Shown: positions 35,953-45,536, numbered from the stretch's first letter. The stretch is 64,000 bases of DNA from Roseovarius sp. Pro17 (GCF_035599575.1 NZ_CP141179.1:2604001-2668000), one strand, 5' to 3'. Program-made: numbers and translations. The notes: generated from the sequence alone by a model not told the origin.

Positions 35953-37310
35953 TGAATAGCCTCAAACGCCTGTTTCCCGATGCCTTGGCGGGCCGCGTTG
36001 TCCTACTGCTAGCGACCACCATCATCGTCGCAAATCTCATCGCTCTGGCTGTCCTCAACTTTCAGCAGCAACGTTTTGACCAGCAGGCCAGCGAAGACCG
36101 AGAGATTGAGCGGATCGCAGCGCTTATCCCAGCCATGGAAGCCGTGGATGCCCAAGTGCGGCGGGTCATTGCACGAGACGCATCCACCCGCTTTGCCCGT
36201 GTGCGGGTGGATGATGCCCCGTTGCTAACGGAAACCGCCACCGACAGCCGGTCGCAATACATATCCCGGAGCCTTGCCGAAACGTTGGGCCGCAGCGATG
36301 TGAGTGTTGCAATTATCGCCCGCCCCATCCGGGATAACGCACCTGATCGTCATGCCCGCTATCGGACTGATAGCGTGATTGCCATCACCATGCCGCTAAC
36401 CGCAAGAAACGGACAAGCAGAATGGCTGAACGTCGTGACCAGCGGCGTATCCCCGCGGCCCGGCCGGGTTGATGGTAGGCCATTTCTCACCGTTCTGGCG
36501 TTGTCGCTACTCGGCGTTCTTGGCGTTTCTATCGCTCTGGCACGCCACCTGACCAAGCCGCTCGGACAGCTCTCGCGCGCCGCAGAAGCGGCCGGGCGCG
36601 GTGATCGCTCCGCGCGCGTTCCAGAAGAAGGCGCGCGCGAAATGCGCAAGGCTGCGCAAGCATTCAACGCCATGCAGGCCGAAATCTCGCAATTCGACGA
36701 GGAGCGTGTGCGCATGCTTGCCGCCGTGGGGCATGACCTGCGCACGCCGATGACCAGCCTGCGCATCCGCGCCGAAATGCTCGACGACGAGGAGCAACGC
36801 GATGCTATGGTCCGCACGCTCGAAGAGATGACCGTGATGGCCGACGGCCTTGTAAGCTATGCAAAGGAGGGGCAGGATTCTGAGAAGATGGAGCCGATTG
36901 ATCTCGGGCCTCTGCTTGAACAACTTTGCAAGGATCGAAGCGCAAGCTGTAGCACCGATCTGAATGTTCAGGTGACGGGCCGCCGCGTCGGCCTTGGCCG
37001 GGCCATTGGCAACCTGATCGACAACGCCAAGCGGTATGGCGATGATGCGGCCGTCACGTTGGAACAGGACAAACGGCAGGCGATCATCACCATCGACGAC
37101 AGCGGCCCCGGCATTCCGCACGATCGGCTGGATGCCATGTTCCAACCATTCACTCGCGGCGACGACAGCCGCAGCTTAGATACAGGCGGTGCCGGGCTTG
37201 GCCTTTCCATCGCGCGGACGATCATTATCGCGCATGGTGGCCGGATCACGCTTGAAAACCGCGCGGAAGGCGGTCTGCGCGCAGTGGTGACGCTGCCGAT
37301 GGATAGATAA
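35952..37310 (+). CDS. sensor histidine kinase, partner of the upstream regulator
   Basis: A 452-residue membrane kinase. One helix near residues 15-35, a periplasmic sensor region of about 130 residues, a second helix (TVLALSLLGVLGVSIALA), HAMP, then His261 in AVGHDLRTPMTSLRIRAEM, the N box NLIDNAKRYGDDA, DSGPGIP and the G box TGGAGLGLSIA. Start ATG 35952 overlaps the regulator stop. The H-box reads HDLRTP, as in EnvZ-like kinases. Confidence 0.95.
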   Translation: MNSLKRLFPDALAGRVVLLLATTIIVANLIALAVLNFQQQRFDQQASEDREIERIAALIPAMEAVDAQVRRVIARDASTRFARVRVDDAPLLTETATDSRSQYISRSLAETLGRSDVSVAIIARPIRDNAPDRHARYRTDSVIAITMPLTARNGQAEWLNVVTSGVSPRPGRVDGRPFLTVLALSLLGVLGVSIALARHLTKPLGQLSRAAEAAGRGDRSARVPEEGAREMRKAAQAFNAMQAEISQFDEERVRMLAAVGHDLRTPMTSLRIRAEMLDDEEQRDAMVRTLEEMTVMADGLVSYAKEGQDSEKMEPIDLGPLLEQLCKDRSASCSTDLNVQVTGRRVGLGRAIGNLIDNAKRYGDDAAVTLEQDKRQAIITIDDSGPGIPHDRLDAMFQPFTRGDDSRSLDTGGAGLGLSIARTIIIAHGGRITLENRAEGGLRAVVTLPMDR

Positions 37311-37629
37311 TATGCTTGGGAGATCAGGGCCGTGCCACAGTGTTCAAGCCCGGCCTGATCGACTGTGGCAACAGATCGCGTGTCCGTGCGGTCGGTGAAG
37401 ATTGCGTCAGATGATGGGACCAGATCTTCTGCTGCGCACTAGGATAGGGTAAATCATGCGAGCCAGTGTGACATTAGGGCAAACAGCTCTTTAGTCGAGG
37501 CTTTGATAAGCGGAGCAGCAATGCCAGTCACTTTCGTGCCGGATAAATCCGTCTATCAATTCCTGAATTGTCATCCTCGGGCGGCCAGTCGTATCTGTGC
37601 ATCATGCCTCCACATTTCACGGTAACAAT
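37311..37629. other. 319-nt gap between the two two-component systems
   Basis: No gene or clear terminator seen. It should hold the promoter of the second system. Confidence 0.4.
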
Positions 37630-39114
37630 ATGCCGATGAAACGTTTTCGCGAATCGCTGACAGCCCGAATTTTCGTTGCCATTTCGGCCACTACGGTCTT
37701 GGTCATCGCGATAATGGCGCTGCTGGTCGCCGTGGCGATGCGGGACGGCTTTGCGCGTTACCTGCTTCGGGGGGAGTTGGCCCGCTTCGACGAACTGGAG
37801 CAGGCTCTGGTTCTGGCCTATGATCCCGCCGCGCCTGAATGGCCGCAATTCGCGACACATCCGCAGGCCTGGAATGACTTTGTGCGCACGCATTTCGCGC
37901 CACCCGGCCGGGCTGCGTTTTCACCGCCTCAGGGACCACCGCCGAAGCGGCTAGACGGCACGCGGCCCATTGGCCCGCCTCCCGGAAGCGGGGGCGCAGG
38001 GATGCCGGGCGATAGCCTGATGTTGAACAAACGACTGGCGTTGCTGGCGCCGGACGGCTCGCATCTCGCCGGGTCCATCGAACGATCCGGCATGCTTGAG
38101 CGGCGCAAAATTTGCCTCGACAACGACTGCAAACATGGTTTGCTTGGGTACATCGCCTTAAATGCGCCGCTCGATTTGGGCGATGCAAGCGGCCGGTTCT
38201 TTCTGCGCGGGCAATACTGGGCGCTGGCAATCGCCGCGCTGGTTGCGGTACTTTTTTCCGCCGTGACCGCCTATATTGTCGCGCGGCGGATGCTGGTCCC
38301 TATCCGGCACCTTGAGGCAGCTGCCAAAGCGATGGCCTCGGGCGATTATACCGCGCGGATCGCGCAGACGCGGAGGGACGAATTGGGCCAGCTTGTCGGG
38401 CATTACAATGCTCTGGCGGCGGCGCTGGAGCGGACGGACAAGGCCGAACGGGAGTGGATTTCAAATACCAGCCACGAGTTGCAGACACCCCTCGCTGTGC
38501 TGCGCGCCCAAATCGAAGCGCTGCAGGACGGGGTCCGCCTGCCGGATGCGGTAACGCTGGACGCGATGCATGCCGCGATGATGCGCCTGTCGCGCCTGGT
38601 GCAGGACATCAAGACTCTGTCCCACGCTCGCGAGGATGCCCTCGCGCTTTTGTTCCGTAGCGAGGACCTGTGCGCGATCGTCCGTGAGGCCGCCGAGGCG
38701 GCGCGCCCGCAGTTTGAGGCAAACGGTATCGCATTGGAGCTAGACTTGCCCGACCACGTGCAAATCTGGTGTGATCGCGCGCGGATCGGTCAGGTCATCG
38801 ACAACCTTTTGGCCAATTCGGCGCGCTATACCCACGCGCCAGGCCGGGTTCGATTGCAGGTTCGCGGCGAAAATGGCTATGCCATCCTCGTCCTCGACGA
38901 TACCCCGCCCGGACCGCCGGACGCCGACATGCCCCGCCTATTCGATCGCTTCTACCGCGCCGAAAGCTCGCGCTCGCGCGTTCACGGCGGTTCGGGGCTG
39001 GGGCTTTCGGTGTGCCGCGCTATCGTCGATACGCACAACGGCACCATCAACGCCGAGCCATCCGATTTGGGCGGTCTTCGCATCACGCTTCGCCTTCCGA
39101 AAGGAACTACATGA
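37630..39114 (+). CDS. sensor histidine kinase of a second two-component system (BaeS-like)
   Basis: About 494 residues starting MPMKRFRESLTARIFVAISA. The first helix is followed by a sensor loop with a Pro/Gly-rich insert (FSPPQGPPPKRLDGTRPIGP) and a Cys pair (RRKICLDNDCKHG), which might bind metal or form a disulfide; then a second helix (WALAIAALVAVLFSAVTAYI), HAMP, His282 in SHELQTPLAVLRAQIEALQD, N box NLLANSARYTHAPG and G box GGSGLGLSVC. The D-box is degenerate (LDDTPPG). Overlaps its regulator as ATGA. Confidence 0.93.
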   Translation: MPMKRFRESLTARIFVAISATTVLVIAIMALLVAVAMRDGFARYLLRGELARFDELEQALVLAYDPAAPEWPQFATHPQAWNDFVRTHFAPPGRAAFSPPQGPPPKRLDGTRPIGPPPGSGGAGMPGDSLMLNKRLALLAPDGSHLAGSIERSGMLERRKICLDNDCKHGLLGYIALNAPLDLGDASGRFFLRGQYWALAIAALVAVLFSAVTAYIVARRMLVPIRHLEAAAKAMASGDYTARIAQTRRDELGQLVGHYNALAAALERTDKAEREWISNTSHELQTPLAVLRAQIEALQDGVRLPDAVTLDAMHAAMMRLSRLVQDIKTLSHAREDALALLFRSEDLCAIVREAAEAARPQFEANGIALELDLPDHVQIWCDRARIGQVIDNLLANSARYTHAPGRVRLQVRGENGYAILVLDDTPPGPPDADMPRLFDRFYRAESSRSRVHGGSGLGLSVCRAIVDTHNGTINAEPSDLGGLRITLRLPKGTT

Positions 39115-39788
39115 CCGATCCCCGCATCCTGATTGTCGAGGACGAGACCGCGCTTGCCGAGGTGGTCCGCGACTATCTGGTTGCGGCGGGCATGACAGTT
39201 GATGTGATGGCCGAGGGCACCGGGGCTGTCGATTTCGCGTTAGAGGGCAAGCACGACCTTTTGGTGCTTGATCTGATGCTGCCCGGTGTCGACGGTCTCA
39301 CGATCTGCCGCGAGTTGCGGCGCACCTCCCTTGTGCCGATCATCATGACCACGGCCAAGGTCGAAGAGATTGACCGCCTGCTTGGCCTCGAACTTGGCGC
39401 GGACGACTATCTTTGCAAACCCTATTCGCCCCGCGAACTAGTCGCGCGGGTGCGCGCGATCCTGCGGCGCGCAGCGGCGGCCAGTAGTGGCGATGTGGGA
39501 CAGCACCAGCGGTTAAAAATCGACGCTGAGCGGTGGCAGGCCACCCTCGACGGCATCACGCTCGACCTGACGCGCCGCGAATTCACGCTGCTACAGTCCC
39601 TCGCCGCGCGTCCGGGGCGGGTCTTTTCCCGCGATATGCTGCTGGCGCTCGCCTTTCCAGACGATACCGAAGTTTTCGACCGGACGGTCGACAGCCACAT
39701 CCGAAATATCCGGCGCAAGATTGCGGCGGTGAGCGACCAAGACCCAATCCGGTCCGTCTATGGCGTGGGATATGCGTTTGAGGGATGA
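39111..39788 (+). CDS. OmpR-family response regulator (BaeR-like)
   Basis: A 225-residue regulator: acidic pair ED at 10-11, phosphoacceptor Asp54 in LLVLDLMLPGVDG, Lys in YLCKPYSPRELVARVR, C-terminal winged helix with VFDRTVDSHIRNIRRKIAAV and a final VYGVGYAFEG. Here the kinase gene comes first and the regulator second, the opposite order to the neighbouring system. BaeSR-type systems control efflux pumps, so the RND operon nearby is a candidate target. Confidence 0.94.
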   Translation: MTDPRILIVEDETALAEVVRDYLVAAGMTVDVMAEGTGAVDFALEGKHDLLVLDLMLPGVDGLTICRELRRTSLVPIIMTTAKVEEIDRLLGLELGADDYLCKPYSPRELVARVRAILRRAAAASSGDVGQHQRLKIDAERWQATLDGITLDLTRREFTLLQSLAARPGRVFSRDMLLALAFPDDTEVFDRTVDSHIRNIRRKIAAVSDQDPIRSVYGVGYAFEG

Positions 39789-39953
39789 CTCGGTCCCGCA
39801 CGTGGGCCGCACGGGCCTACTGACTCAAAATCGCATCGCCCCAATTATTTTTGCCGCCTGCACCGTCGCTGCATATTCGCTGCAAATCCACTCCCCAAAG
39901 TAGGCGCAAAACACTCCTGCAAACGGCGACTCGCGCCATGACAGGAGATCACA

Positions 39954-40361
39954 ATGTTTACGGATACCTTCACTTCGACCCATGCGAAGCGCGCTTTGGA
40001 CGGAAATAACCACGTCGTCCATTCGACAGTGCCGCGCATTCGCCCGCATCACAAATTCATCACCGCGATCATCATATCAGCGATGGTGGTCATTTTTGCC
40101 GACATCTCGATAACTCATGCACAGACCGCCGTTTCGGTGGATGAGCCAGCGTTTACCCTAGCCCAAGCTGCCCCGTCAGGTGCAGACGACGGCCGTGGCG
40201 GGCCACCACGCGAGGCAGTCGAGGTCTGCGCCAGCCTGCCAGTGGATGCGATCTGCGGTTTTGCCGGCCGCGACGGCCAGCAGATTTCAGGCACGTGCCG
40301 CTCGCCCGAGGCCGACATTCCGCTGGTCTGCGCGCCTGCAGATTTGCCGCAGAACGGCTGA
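39954..40361 (+). CDS. exported small four-cysteine protein, function unknown
   Basis: A 135-residue protein. AGGAGATC precedes ATG 39954. A long N-terminal region (about 35 basic residues) comes before the hydrophobic signal FITAIIISAMVVIFADISI and a cut after THA. The mature end has four cysteines in VCASLPVDAICGFAGRDGQ, then SGTCRSP and LVCAPADLP, a pattern seen in small secreted proteobacterial proteins and probably held by two disulfides. It opens a co-directional group with the 61-residue protein, di-heme cytochrome and patatin-like genes. Confidence 0.72.
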   Translation: MFTDTFTSTHAKRALDGNNHVVHSTVPRIRPHHKFITAIIISAMVVIFADISITHAQTAVSVDEPAFTLAQAAPSGADDGRGGPPREAVEVCASLPVDAICGFAGRDGQQISGTCRSPEADIPLVCAPADLPQNG

Positions 40362-40412
40362 CGCGCCCATCATCGGCGCGATGCCAGCCCTCCTACAAAC
40401 AAAGGACAGATC

Positions 40413-40598
40413 ATGGGACACTTTGACAAATTGCCGGACTTTCTTCTGGCCATGGCCCTCTCTTTTTCAGACGGATTACCAACCGACGCGTCGATAACCT
40501 CCGTGGGCGGCATGCCTAGCGAGGCTTCGCAGGTTGCCGTCGGACCTACCTCAGTGTTCGCCTCGGAAGGGGCGGACATCGAAAGAGACGCGACATGA
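40413..40598 (+). CDS. 61-residue protein coupled to the di-heme cytochrome gene
   Basis: AAAGGACAG stands about 4 nt before ATG 40413 (MGHFDKLPDFLLAMALSFSD) and the TGA overlaps the cytochrome ATG as ATGA, both arguing for a real small gene. The product has one weakly amphipathic stretch and an acidic end, with no recognisable domain. It may serve to couple translation of the cytochrome gene. Confidence 0.5.
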   Translation: MGHFDKLPDFLLAMALSFSDGLPTDASITSVGGMPSEASQVAVGPTSVFASEGADIERDAT

Positions 40599-42112
40599 AC
40601 CGCCGACGTGCGTATCCACTGACGCTGGGCCTTCTTTTCGCAGCATGTTTTGGCTCGCGATCAGGTCATGCCGAGGGCGCCCTTCTCAGCGTCGACCAAC
40701 AAGAACTCAATGCCCTTATTACAAAGGGACAGGCGACGGCAGCCTTTGAGCGGGCCTTTGAAGCTGGCGACGAGTTGTCGGAGTTCGACTTTACCCGCGA
40801 TCAAGGTGTCGGCGCCAACGTCGGCGAAGGCCGCCGCTTTACCCGCATCCCCCGCGCGGACCTGACCGGGCCGGGTGAATGGGCCACTCATTTCCCCATC
40901 CGCGAAGGCGGCGCGAACGCAACCAGTTGCATTAGCTGCCACAGCGCACCCATTGCCAACGGCGCCGGCGGCGTCGCAATGAACGTCGTTGTCGACCCCG
41001 GCCATACCGGCGACCCGAGCCAATATCTTGAGCGGAACACCACCCCGCTCTTTGCGCTCTCAATCCCGCAACGACTGGCCGAAGAGATGAGTGTCGACCT
41101 CTATCTCCAGCGCGAGGGCGCGCGGGTGCGAGCCTGCGAGGCAGGCACGGCAACCGCCGAGCTTCGGGCGAAGTCCGTCGCGTTCGGCACTTTGGTCCTG
41201 ACCCGCACCGGGGATGAGCCCTGCGTCGTGGACACCGATACGAGTGGCCTGACCGGGATCGATGAAGACCTCGTTGTGCGGCCCTTTGGCTGGAAGGGGA
41301 ATCACGCAACCCTTCGATCCTTCACACGCGGTGCTGCGCACAACGAACTGGGACTGCAGGCCACTGAGCTTGTCGGCGACGAGGATGGCGATTTTGATGG
41401 CATCGTTAACGAATTAAGTGTCGGCGACATCACTGCCCTCACGATCTATATGGCCGCGCTGGAGCGACCCGTCAGCTCGCTCGAGTTGAGCGATATCGGT
41501 CTGCTAGAAATGACGGATGCAGAAATTCGCAAAGTCACCGCCGGTGAAAGCCGCTTTGCCAAAATCGGATGCAGTAGTTGCCACACCCCCAGCATGTCGA
41601 TCAACGATCCCGTCTTTCGCGAGCCTAGCCGCGTGTCAGGATATGCCGAAACCCGATTTCCCGATGGCACCAAACCAGCGGATCACGCGCTGCGCGAGGA
41701 CTCCGCAGTATCGTTCGACATGCGGTCGGATCAGCCGAACAATATGGTCCTGCTCGATGGCGGCGCTGCCTATCACCTTGGCTCTCTTGAGGTCGACGCA
41801 AATGGCAATGGCTTAGCGCGCTGGTACACCGACCTTAAGCGTCACGACATGGGCGAAGCGTTGTCCGACCCTTCCGATCCGCTTGGCATCGGCGCATCGG
41901 TGTTCCTGACCCGGTCTCTTGCGGGTGTTGGATCAACCGGGCCATGGCTTCACGACGGGCGGGCAACCACCCTGAACGAGGCGATCAAGGCCCATGGCGG
42001 CGAAGGTGCCGAGAGCCGCGCAGCCTATAATTTATTGACAGGACAGCAAAAGGCCGAAGTCGTAGCATTCCTCGAAAACCTCGTCATCTATCATAATGAC
42101 CCGGACCATTAG
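40595..42112 (+). CDS. periplasmic di-heme c-type cytochrome (peroxidase-like/di-heme oxidoreductase family)
   Basis: A 505-residue protein with a Sec signal (RAYPLTLGLLFAACFGSRSG, then HAEG). Two c-type heme sites are visible: CISCH at 112-116 and CSSCH at 326-330. The gap between them and the total length fit the di-heme oxidoreductase family related to MauG and cytochrome c peroxidase. Distal Met or His ligands cannot be assigned by eye. It is coupled to the 61-residue gene and 102 nt before the patatin-like gene. Cytochrome maturation genes are not in the window. Confidence 0.9.
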   Translation: MNRRRAYPLTLGLLFAACFGSRSGHAEGALLSVDQQELNALITKGQATAAFERAFEAGDELSEFDFTRDQGVGANVGEGRRFTRIPRADLTGPGEWATHFPIREGGANATSCISCHSAPIANGAGGVAMNVVVDPGHTGDPSQYLERNTTPLFALSIPQRLAEEMSVDLYLQREGARVRACEAGTATAELRAKSVAFGTLVLTRTGDEPCVVDTDTSGLTGIDEDLVVRPFGWKGNHATLRSFTRGAAHNELGLQATELVGDEDGDFDGIVNELSVGDITALTIYMAALERPVSSLELSDIGLLEMTDAEIRKVTAGESRFAKIGCSSCHTPSMSINDPVFREPSRVSGYAETRFPDGTKPADHALREDSAVSFDMRSDQPNNMVLLDGGAAYHLGSLEVDANGNGLARWYTDLKRHDMGEALSDPSDPLGIGASVFLTRSLAGVGSTGPWLHDGRATTLNEAIKAHGGEGAESRAAYNLLTGQQKAEVVAFLENLVIYHNDPDH

Positions 42113-42214
42113 ACGCCCTGCGTCGCCCGTGGCCGAAAGTTGCGCGGCCCCGGTGAACGAAACCACCAATCTAGACGCGCAGCCGCCGCGCTATATGTCT
42201 TAAGGAAAACTCAC

Positions 42215-43351
42215 ATGACCACCTCAACCACACTTGGCCGAACACCCGGACGCAGGCAGGTCCTTGCGGCGCTTGCAGCGCTCCCAGTCGCGGCCTGCAC
42301 CGGCCGGGCGGACGAATCCGGTTTGATTGCAACGCGGTCAAGTTCCGCCCCCGACCCGCTGGCGGCGTATCGTCTGTTCGCCGATGCGGGCGCGGAGGTG
42401 TGGGCTAGGCACCTCCCTCAAACCACAACATCGTCGGAACTGACAGTGCTGGCGATCTCTGGCGGCGGTGAGGATGGCGCCTTTGGGGCCGGTGCCCTCT
42501 CGGGCTGGACCGCCAGCGGCATGAGGCCCGATTTCGACGTCGTCACTGGTATCTCTACCGGCGCACTCATCGCGCCGTTTGCCTTTCTTGGCCCTGAGCA
42601 CGACGACGCATTGCGCCGGATATTTACCGAGCATGACGCAAGCGACATCATGACTTTGCGACCCATTCAGGCGCTGTTTGGCGATGCAGTGTATGATACC
42701 GTGCCTCTTGCCGGTCTGATCAAACAATTCACACCTCCCGCACTTCTAGAGGCAATCGCTGCCCGTCACGCCGCAGGGGGCCGTCTCTTTGTCGTCACCT
42801 CCGAACTCGACAGCGCGCGTGCGTCGGTCTGGAACATGGGCCTGATCGCGCAATCTGGAAATTATGACCTCTTTCGCGCGGTTCTGCGCGCCTCGTCAGC
42901 GCTGCCCGGCCTCTTTTCGCCGGTCCAGATCGGCTACGTATCGGGCGGAGAGACATACACCGAAACGCACCTCGACGGCGGAGTTCACATGCAGTTCCTC
43001 GCGATCCCAGCCTATGCCTTTGCGGAGACCAAGAAGCCGCGGCCCGGCGGGCAACTCTTCGTCTTGATTAACAATACGCTCAATCCCATGCCCTCGGCAA
43101 CGTCCCGCTCTGCGCTGGGTATCTCTCAGCAGGCGCTGACGACAATCGGGCGCGCAAGCGCTGCATCCGCTGTAAGCGCCACGCAACTCTTTGCACATGA
43201 GAATGGGCTGGACCTGTCTATGACCTCAATCGACCCGGTCTCCGGAATCATCTACGACCCAAGCGACCGCTTTTCATCAACCTATATGAATGCGCTCTAT
43301 CGCCATGGCTACAATCGAGGCGAGGCTCGCGAACTCTGGGATACCTTGTGA
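42215..43351 (+). CDS. patatin-like phospholipase lipoprotein
   Basis: A 378-residue serine lipase-like protein. TAAGGAAA precedes ATG 42215. N-terminal RRQVLAALAALPVAAC is a lipobox preceded by paired arginines, so it should be a membrane-attached lipoprotein, perhaps Tat-exported. Patatin features are in order: oxyanion loop SGGGEDGAFGAG, nucleophile Ser114 in GISTG, and catalytic Asp254 in LDGG. Members hydrolyse acyl lipids. Its partner genes (cytochrome, small exported proteins) suggest an envelope role. Confidence 0.92.
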   Translation: MTTSTTLGRTPGRRQVLAALAALPVAACTGRADESGLIATRSSSAPDPLAAYRLFADAGAEVWARHLPQTTTSSELTVLAISGGGEDGAFGAGALSGWTASGMRPDFDVVTGISTGALIAPFAFLGPEHDDALRRIFTEHDASDIMTLRPIQALFGDAVYDTVPLAGLIKQFTPPALLEAIAARHAAGGRLFVVTSELDSARASVWNMGLIAQSGNYDLFRAVLRASSALPGLFSPVQIGYVSGGETYTETHLDGGVHMQFLAIPAYAFAETKKPRPGGQLFVLINNTLNPMPSATSRSALGISQQALTTIGRASAASAVSATQLFAHENGLDLSMTSIDPVSGIIYDPSDRFSSTYMNALYRHGYNRGEARELWDTL

Positions 43352-43617
43352 ACTGCGGTCAGGGCGCCATCATGGCGCGCGACGATCACGACGCCTATTT
43401 TGCGAGTCGCCGCCCACGCGGCCAAGATCAGCAGCGGGATCAGTATCCACCAAGGGGTCGTCGTAAAGGCAAAGAGCGCGCCCTCTAGCATCCAAGATTG
43501 CGGCTGGGTTAACGGATTAAGCACGAGTTTCACGGTGTCTTCGATGGCGAGAAAACCATGCCCCATGCTGACGGTCATGTCGCGCGATAGCGGGACTGCA
43601 TTGAAAGCCTCCTGCAA
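43309..43617 (-). pseudogene. N-terminal fragment of a binding-protein-dependent ABC permease (glycine betaine/proline type)
   Basis: The readable part, FLAIEDTVKLVLNPLTQPQS then WMLEGALFAFTTTPWWILIP and LLILAAWAATRKIGVV, resembles the first helix of ProW/OpuA permeases (TPW followed by an AW..SRxWK segment). After KIGVV the sequence turns to unrelated residues overlapping the end of the patatin-like gene and stops, so no transmembrane core is left. No ATPase or binding protein gene is nearby. Confidence 0.5.
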
Positions 43618-43948
43618 GGCATCAAGCGGCGGAAATCAAGCCGCAAAACCGAAGAGCCGGTTCATGACACGGATGTCGCCTGTGACCCATGGGTGCCTAC
43701 CATGAACATGACCGCGTTCGATGGGCACAGACGCATCCGCAACCTGATCACTGGATCGGCAACAACGATCCGGACAGTCAGTATCCTAGTGCTGCTGTAT
43801 CGGAAGTGCAGGACATGCCCCGCGCAGATGTCAGCTTTCAGAATGGCGGCGGGGCAACGCCGACGTTGATCGGCCGGGATTGCAAAGTCCGGCTTCGCGA
43901 ACCAGTAAGCTCTGAAGAGACATGAAACTGACGGACGGTGGAGAATAG
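43618..43948. other. 331-nt stretch with decayed sequence
   Basis: No gene that I trust. On the minus strand a tail reading VMNRLFGFAA then stop (43642-43672) may be the end of another lost transporter gene upstream of the permease fragment. A short rightward frame from 43701 has no ribosome site. Confidence 0.35.
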
Positions 43949-45241
43949 ATGAGGTTGCGATACTGGACCGTCCTTATTGTCCTCGGTGGCACCGTGCTTG
44001 GCCTATCAACGCAATGGGACAGGCAACCCCGAGACCAAACCGCTCTTCCTGACAGCACATCGGCCCAACTGGAGAGCCAGAACGGGTCGACAGGCGCCCC
44101 GATGGGAAATGATGATCCGATGACTGGTCGAGCTGCGGAGGGCGCCGACATGCCGACGCAGGCCGATGACGCCGTGACCTGGACGCGAGTTGTGGACGCT
44201 GGCGACAGTCTTTCGGGGCTCCTCGCCGAGGCAGGCCTCGACACCGATGCAAGCACCGAAGTGACCGGTGCGATCGGGTCCGAATATGATCTGCGGCATC
44301 TGAAGCCCGGACACAGCCTCGCCGTGACGATATCCTCCGATGGTTTGCCCCGAACCGCTACGCTCGAAATCGAAGATGGCACGCGCATTTTGGCCACTTT
44401 CGGTGCCGCACCGTCGGTTCAGTGGGTGGCGCCCGACCTTGACAGCGTCCGCCGAGCGGGTGAGGCGAAAATCGGAAGTTCGATCTATGAAGCACTGGAT
44501 GATGCAGGCATTCCTACTAGATTCGCGACAGACCTCGAGCTGATCCTTGCCGGGGCATTCGATCTGCGGACAGCTCTCGCGGGCGGTGAGCGCATCCGCT
44601 TGCTGTGGCGGGAGTACCGTTCTGACGGCCGAGAGGTCGGTGAACCGACCATTGATTTCGTGCAACTCGATCTGGCCGACGGGCGTTATGAAATCCTGTG
44701 GCCAGACGACAAGTCCCGGCGGACTAGGATTTTCAGGAATGGGCAGCTCGTGCAGACGTTCGTCCAACCGATCCGAGGCGCACGCCTCAGCTCAGCGTTC
44801 GGACTACGGATGCACCCCATTCATGATAATATGCGGATGCACAGCGGCGTGGATTTCGCGGCCAAACAGGGCGCGGTCGTCGCGGCGACACAATCAGGCA
44901 AAATCGCTTTCATGGGCAAGCGAAGTGGTTACGGGCTTTTGGTCGAGATCGAGCATGGAAGCAGCACCCGCACCCTTTACGCTCACCTGAGCGCTGTAAA
45001 CGAGGCGTTGCAAGTTGGTCGGCGTGTCGGCGCCGGAACAGAGATCGGCCGTGTCGGATCGACAGGTACGTCAACGGCGCCGCATCTTCACTACGAAATT
45101 CAGGTCAAAGGCCGACCTGTCTCCCCTCTTGCCGACACACGGTTGCGCGGTCCGGGCAACGACACACAAGGCGCGGGGGAGCCACTTCTTAAGGGCGGTA
45201 TGCAAAGCCAACTTGACCGACTGCTCGCATCAAGAGGATAG
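43949..45241 (+). CDS. M23-family peptidoglycan endopeptidase with membrane anchor
   Basis: A 430-residue protein with one N-terminal membrane segment (YWTVLIVLGGTVLGLST), a linker, an OapA/LysM-like region (VVDAGDSLSGLLAEAGLD) and a C-terminal zinc peptidase domain. The zinc site is seen as HSGVD (His298, Asp302) and HLHYE (His379, His381). Such enzymes cut peptide cross-links of the wall. ATG 43949 has GGTGGAG upstream. It is alone between decayed sequence and the IS3 element; wall cutting would suit assembly of a large surface or secretion system, which is inference. Confidence 0.92.
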   Translation: MRLRYWTVLIVLGGTVLGLSTQWDRQPRDQTALPDSTSAQLESQNGSTGAPMGNDDPMTGRAAEGADMPTQADDAVTWTRVVDAGDSLSGLLAEAGLDTDASTEVTGAIGSEYDLRHLKPGHSLAVTISSDGLPRTATLEIEDGTRILATFGAAPSVQWVAPDLDSVRRAGEAKIGSSIYEALDDAGIPTRFATDLELILAGAFDLRTALAGGERIRLLWREYRSDGREVGEPTIDFVQLDLADGRYEILWPDDKSRRTRIFRNGQLVQTFVQPIRGARLSSAFGLRMHPIHDNMRMHSGVDFAAKQGAVVAATQSGKIAFMGKRSGYGLLVEIEHGSSTRTLYAHLSAVNEALQVGRRVGAGTEIGRVGSTGTSTAPHLHYEIQVKGRPVSPLADTRLRGPGNDTQGAGEPLLKGGMQSQLDRLLASRG

Positions 45242-45536
45242 TGCGCCAACGTCATGGGCGCGAGCTATTCACCACCGTATCTTTGGTCGCGTCCGGCACA
45301 GTCCTGAAGCGCATCTCCACGGATGCCCCCGGCCGGTTCGTGACAAATAAGGGTATGAAGAAGCACTGGCAGGAGGGGACGAGCCAATCAAACGTAGGCA
45401 GCTTATCCCGACCAGATCCTGGCACAGCCCGCAGGCGCGCTCTCTGCCAGACATGCGGATAGACGGTGCTCGATGTCGGCGCGGTATGGGGCGGTTGAGG
45501 TCTCCGCCCGCGATTTCAACCAGCCATGGCTCCTAG
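45242..45536. other. 295-nt gap between the M23 gene and the IS3 element
   Basis: Nothing recognisable seen. It ends exactly at the left inverted repeat of the IS3 element. Confidence 0.4.

Noticed and set aside
43689..43925. 78-residue frame MGAYHEHDRVRW...
   Set aside because: No family or signal; lies in decayed sequence.
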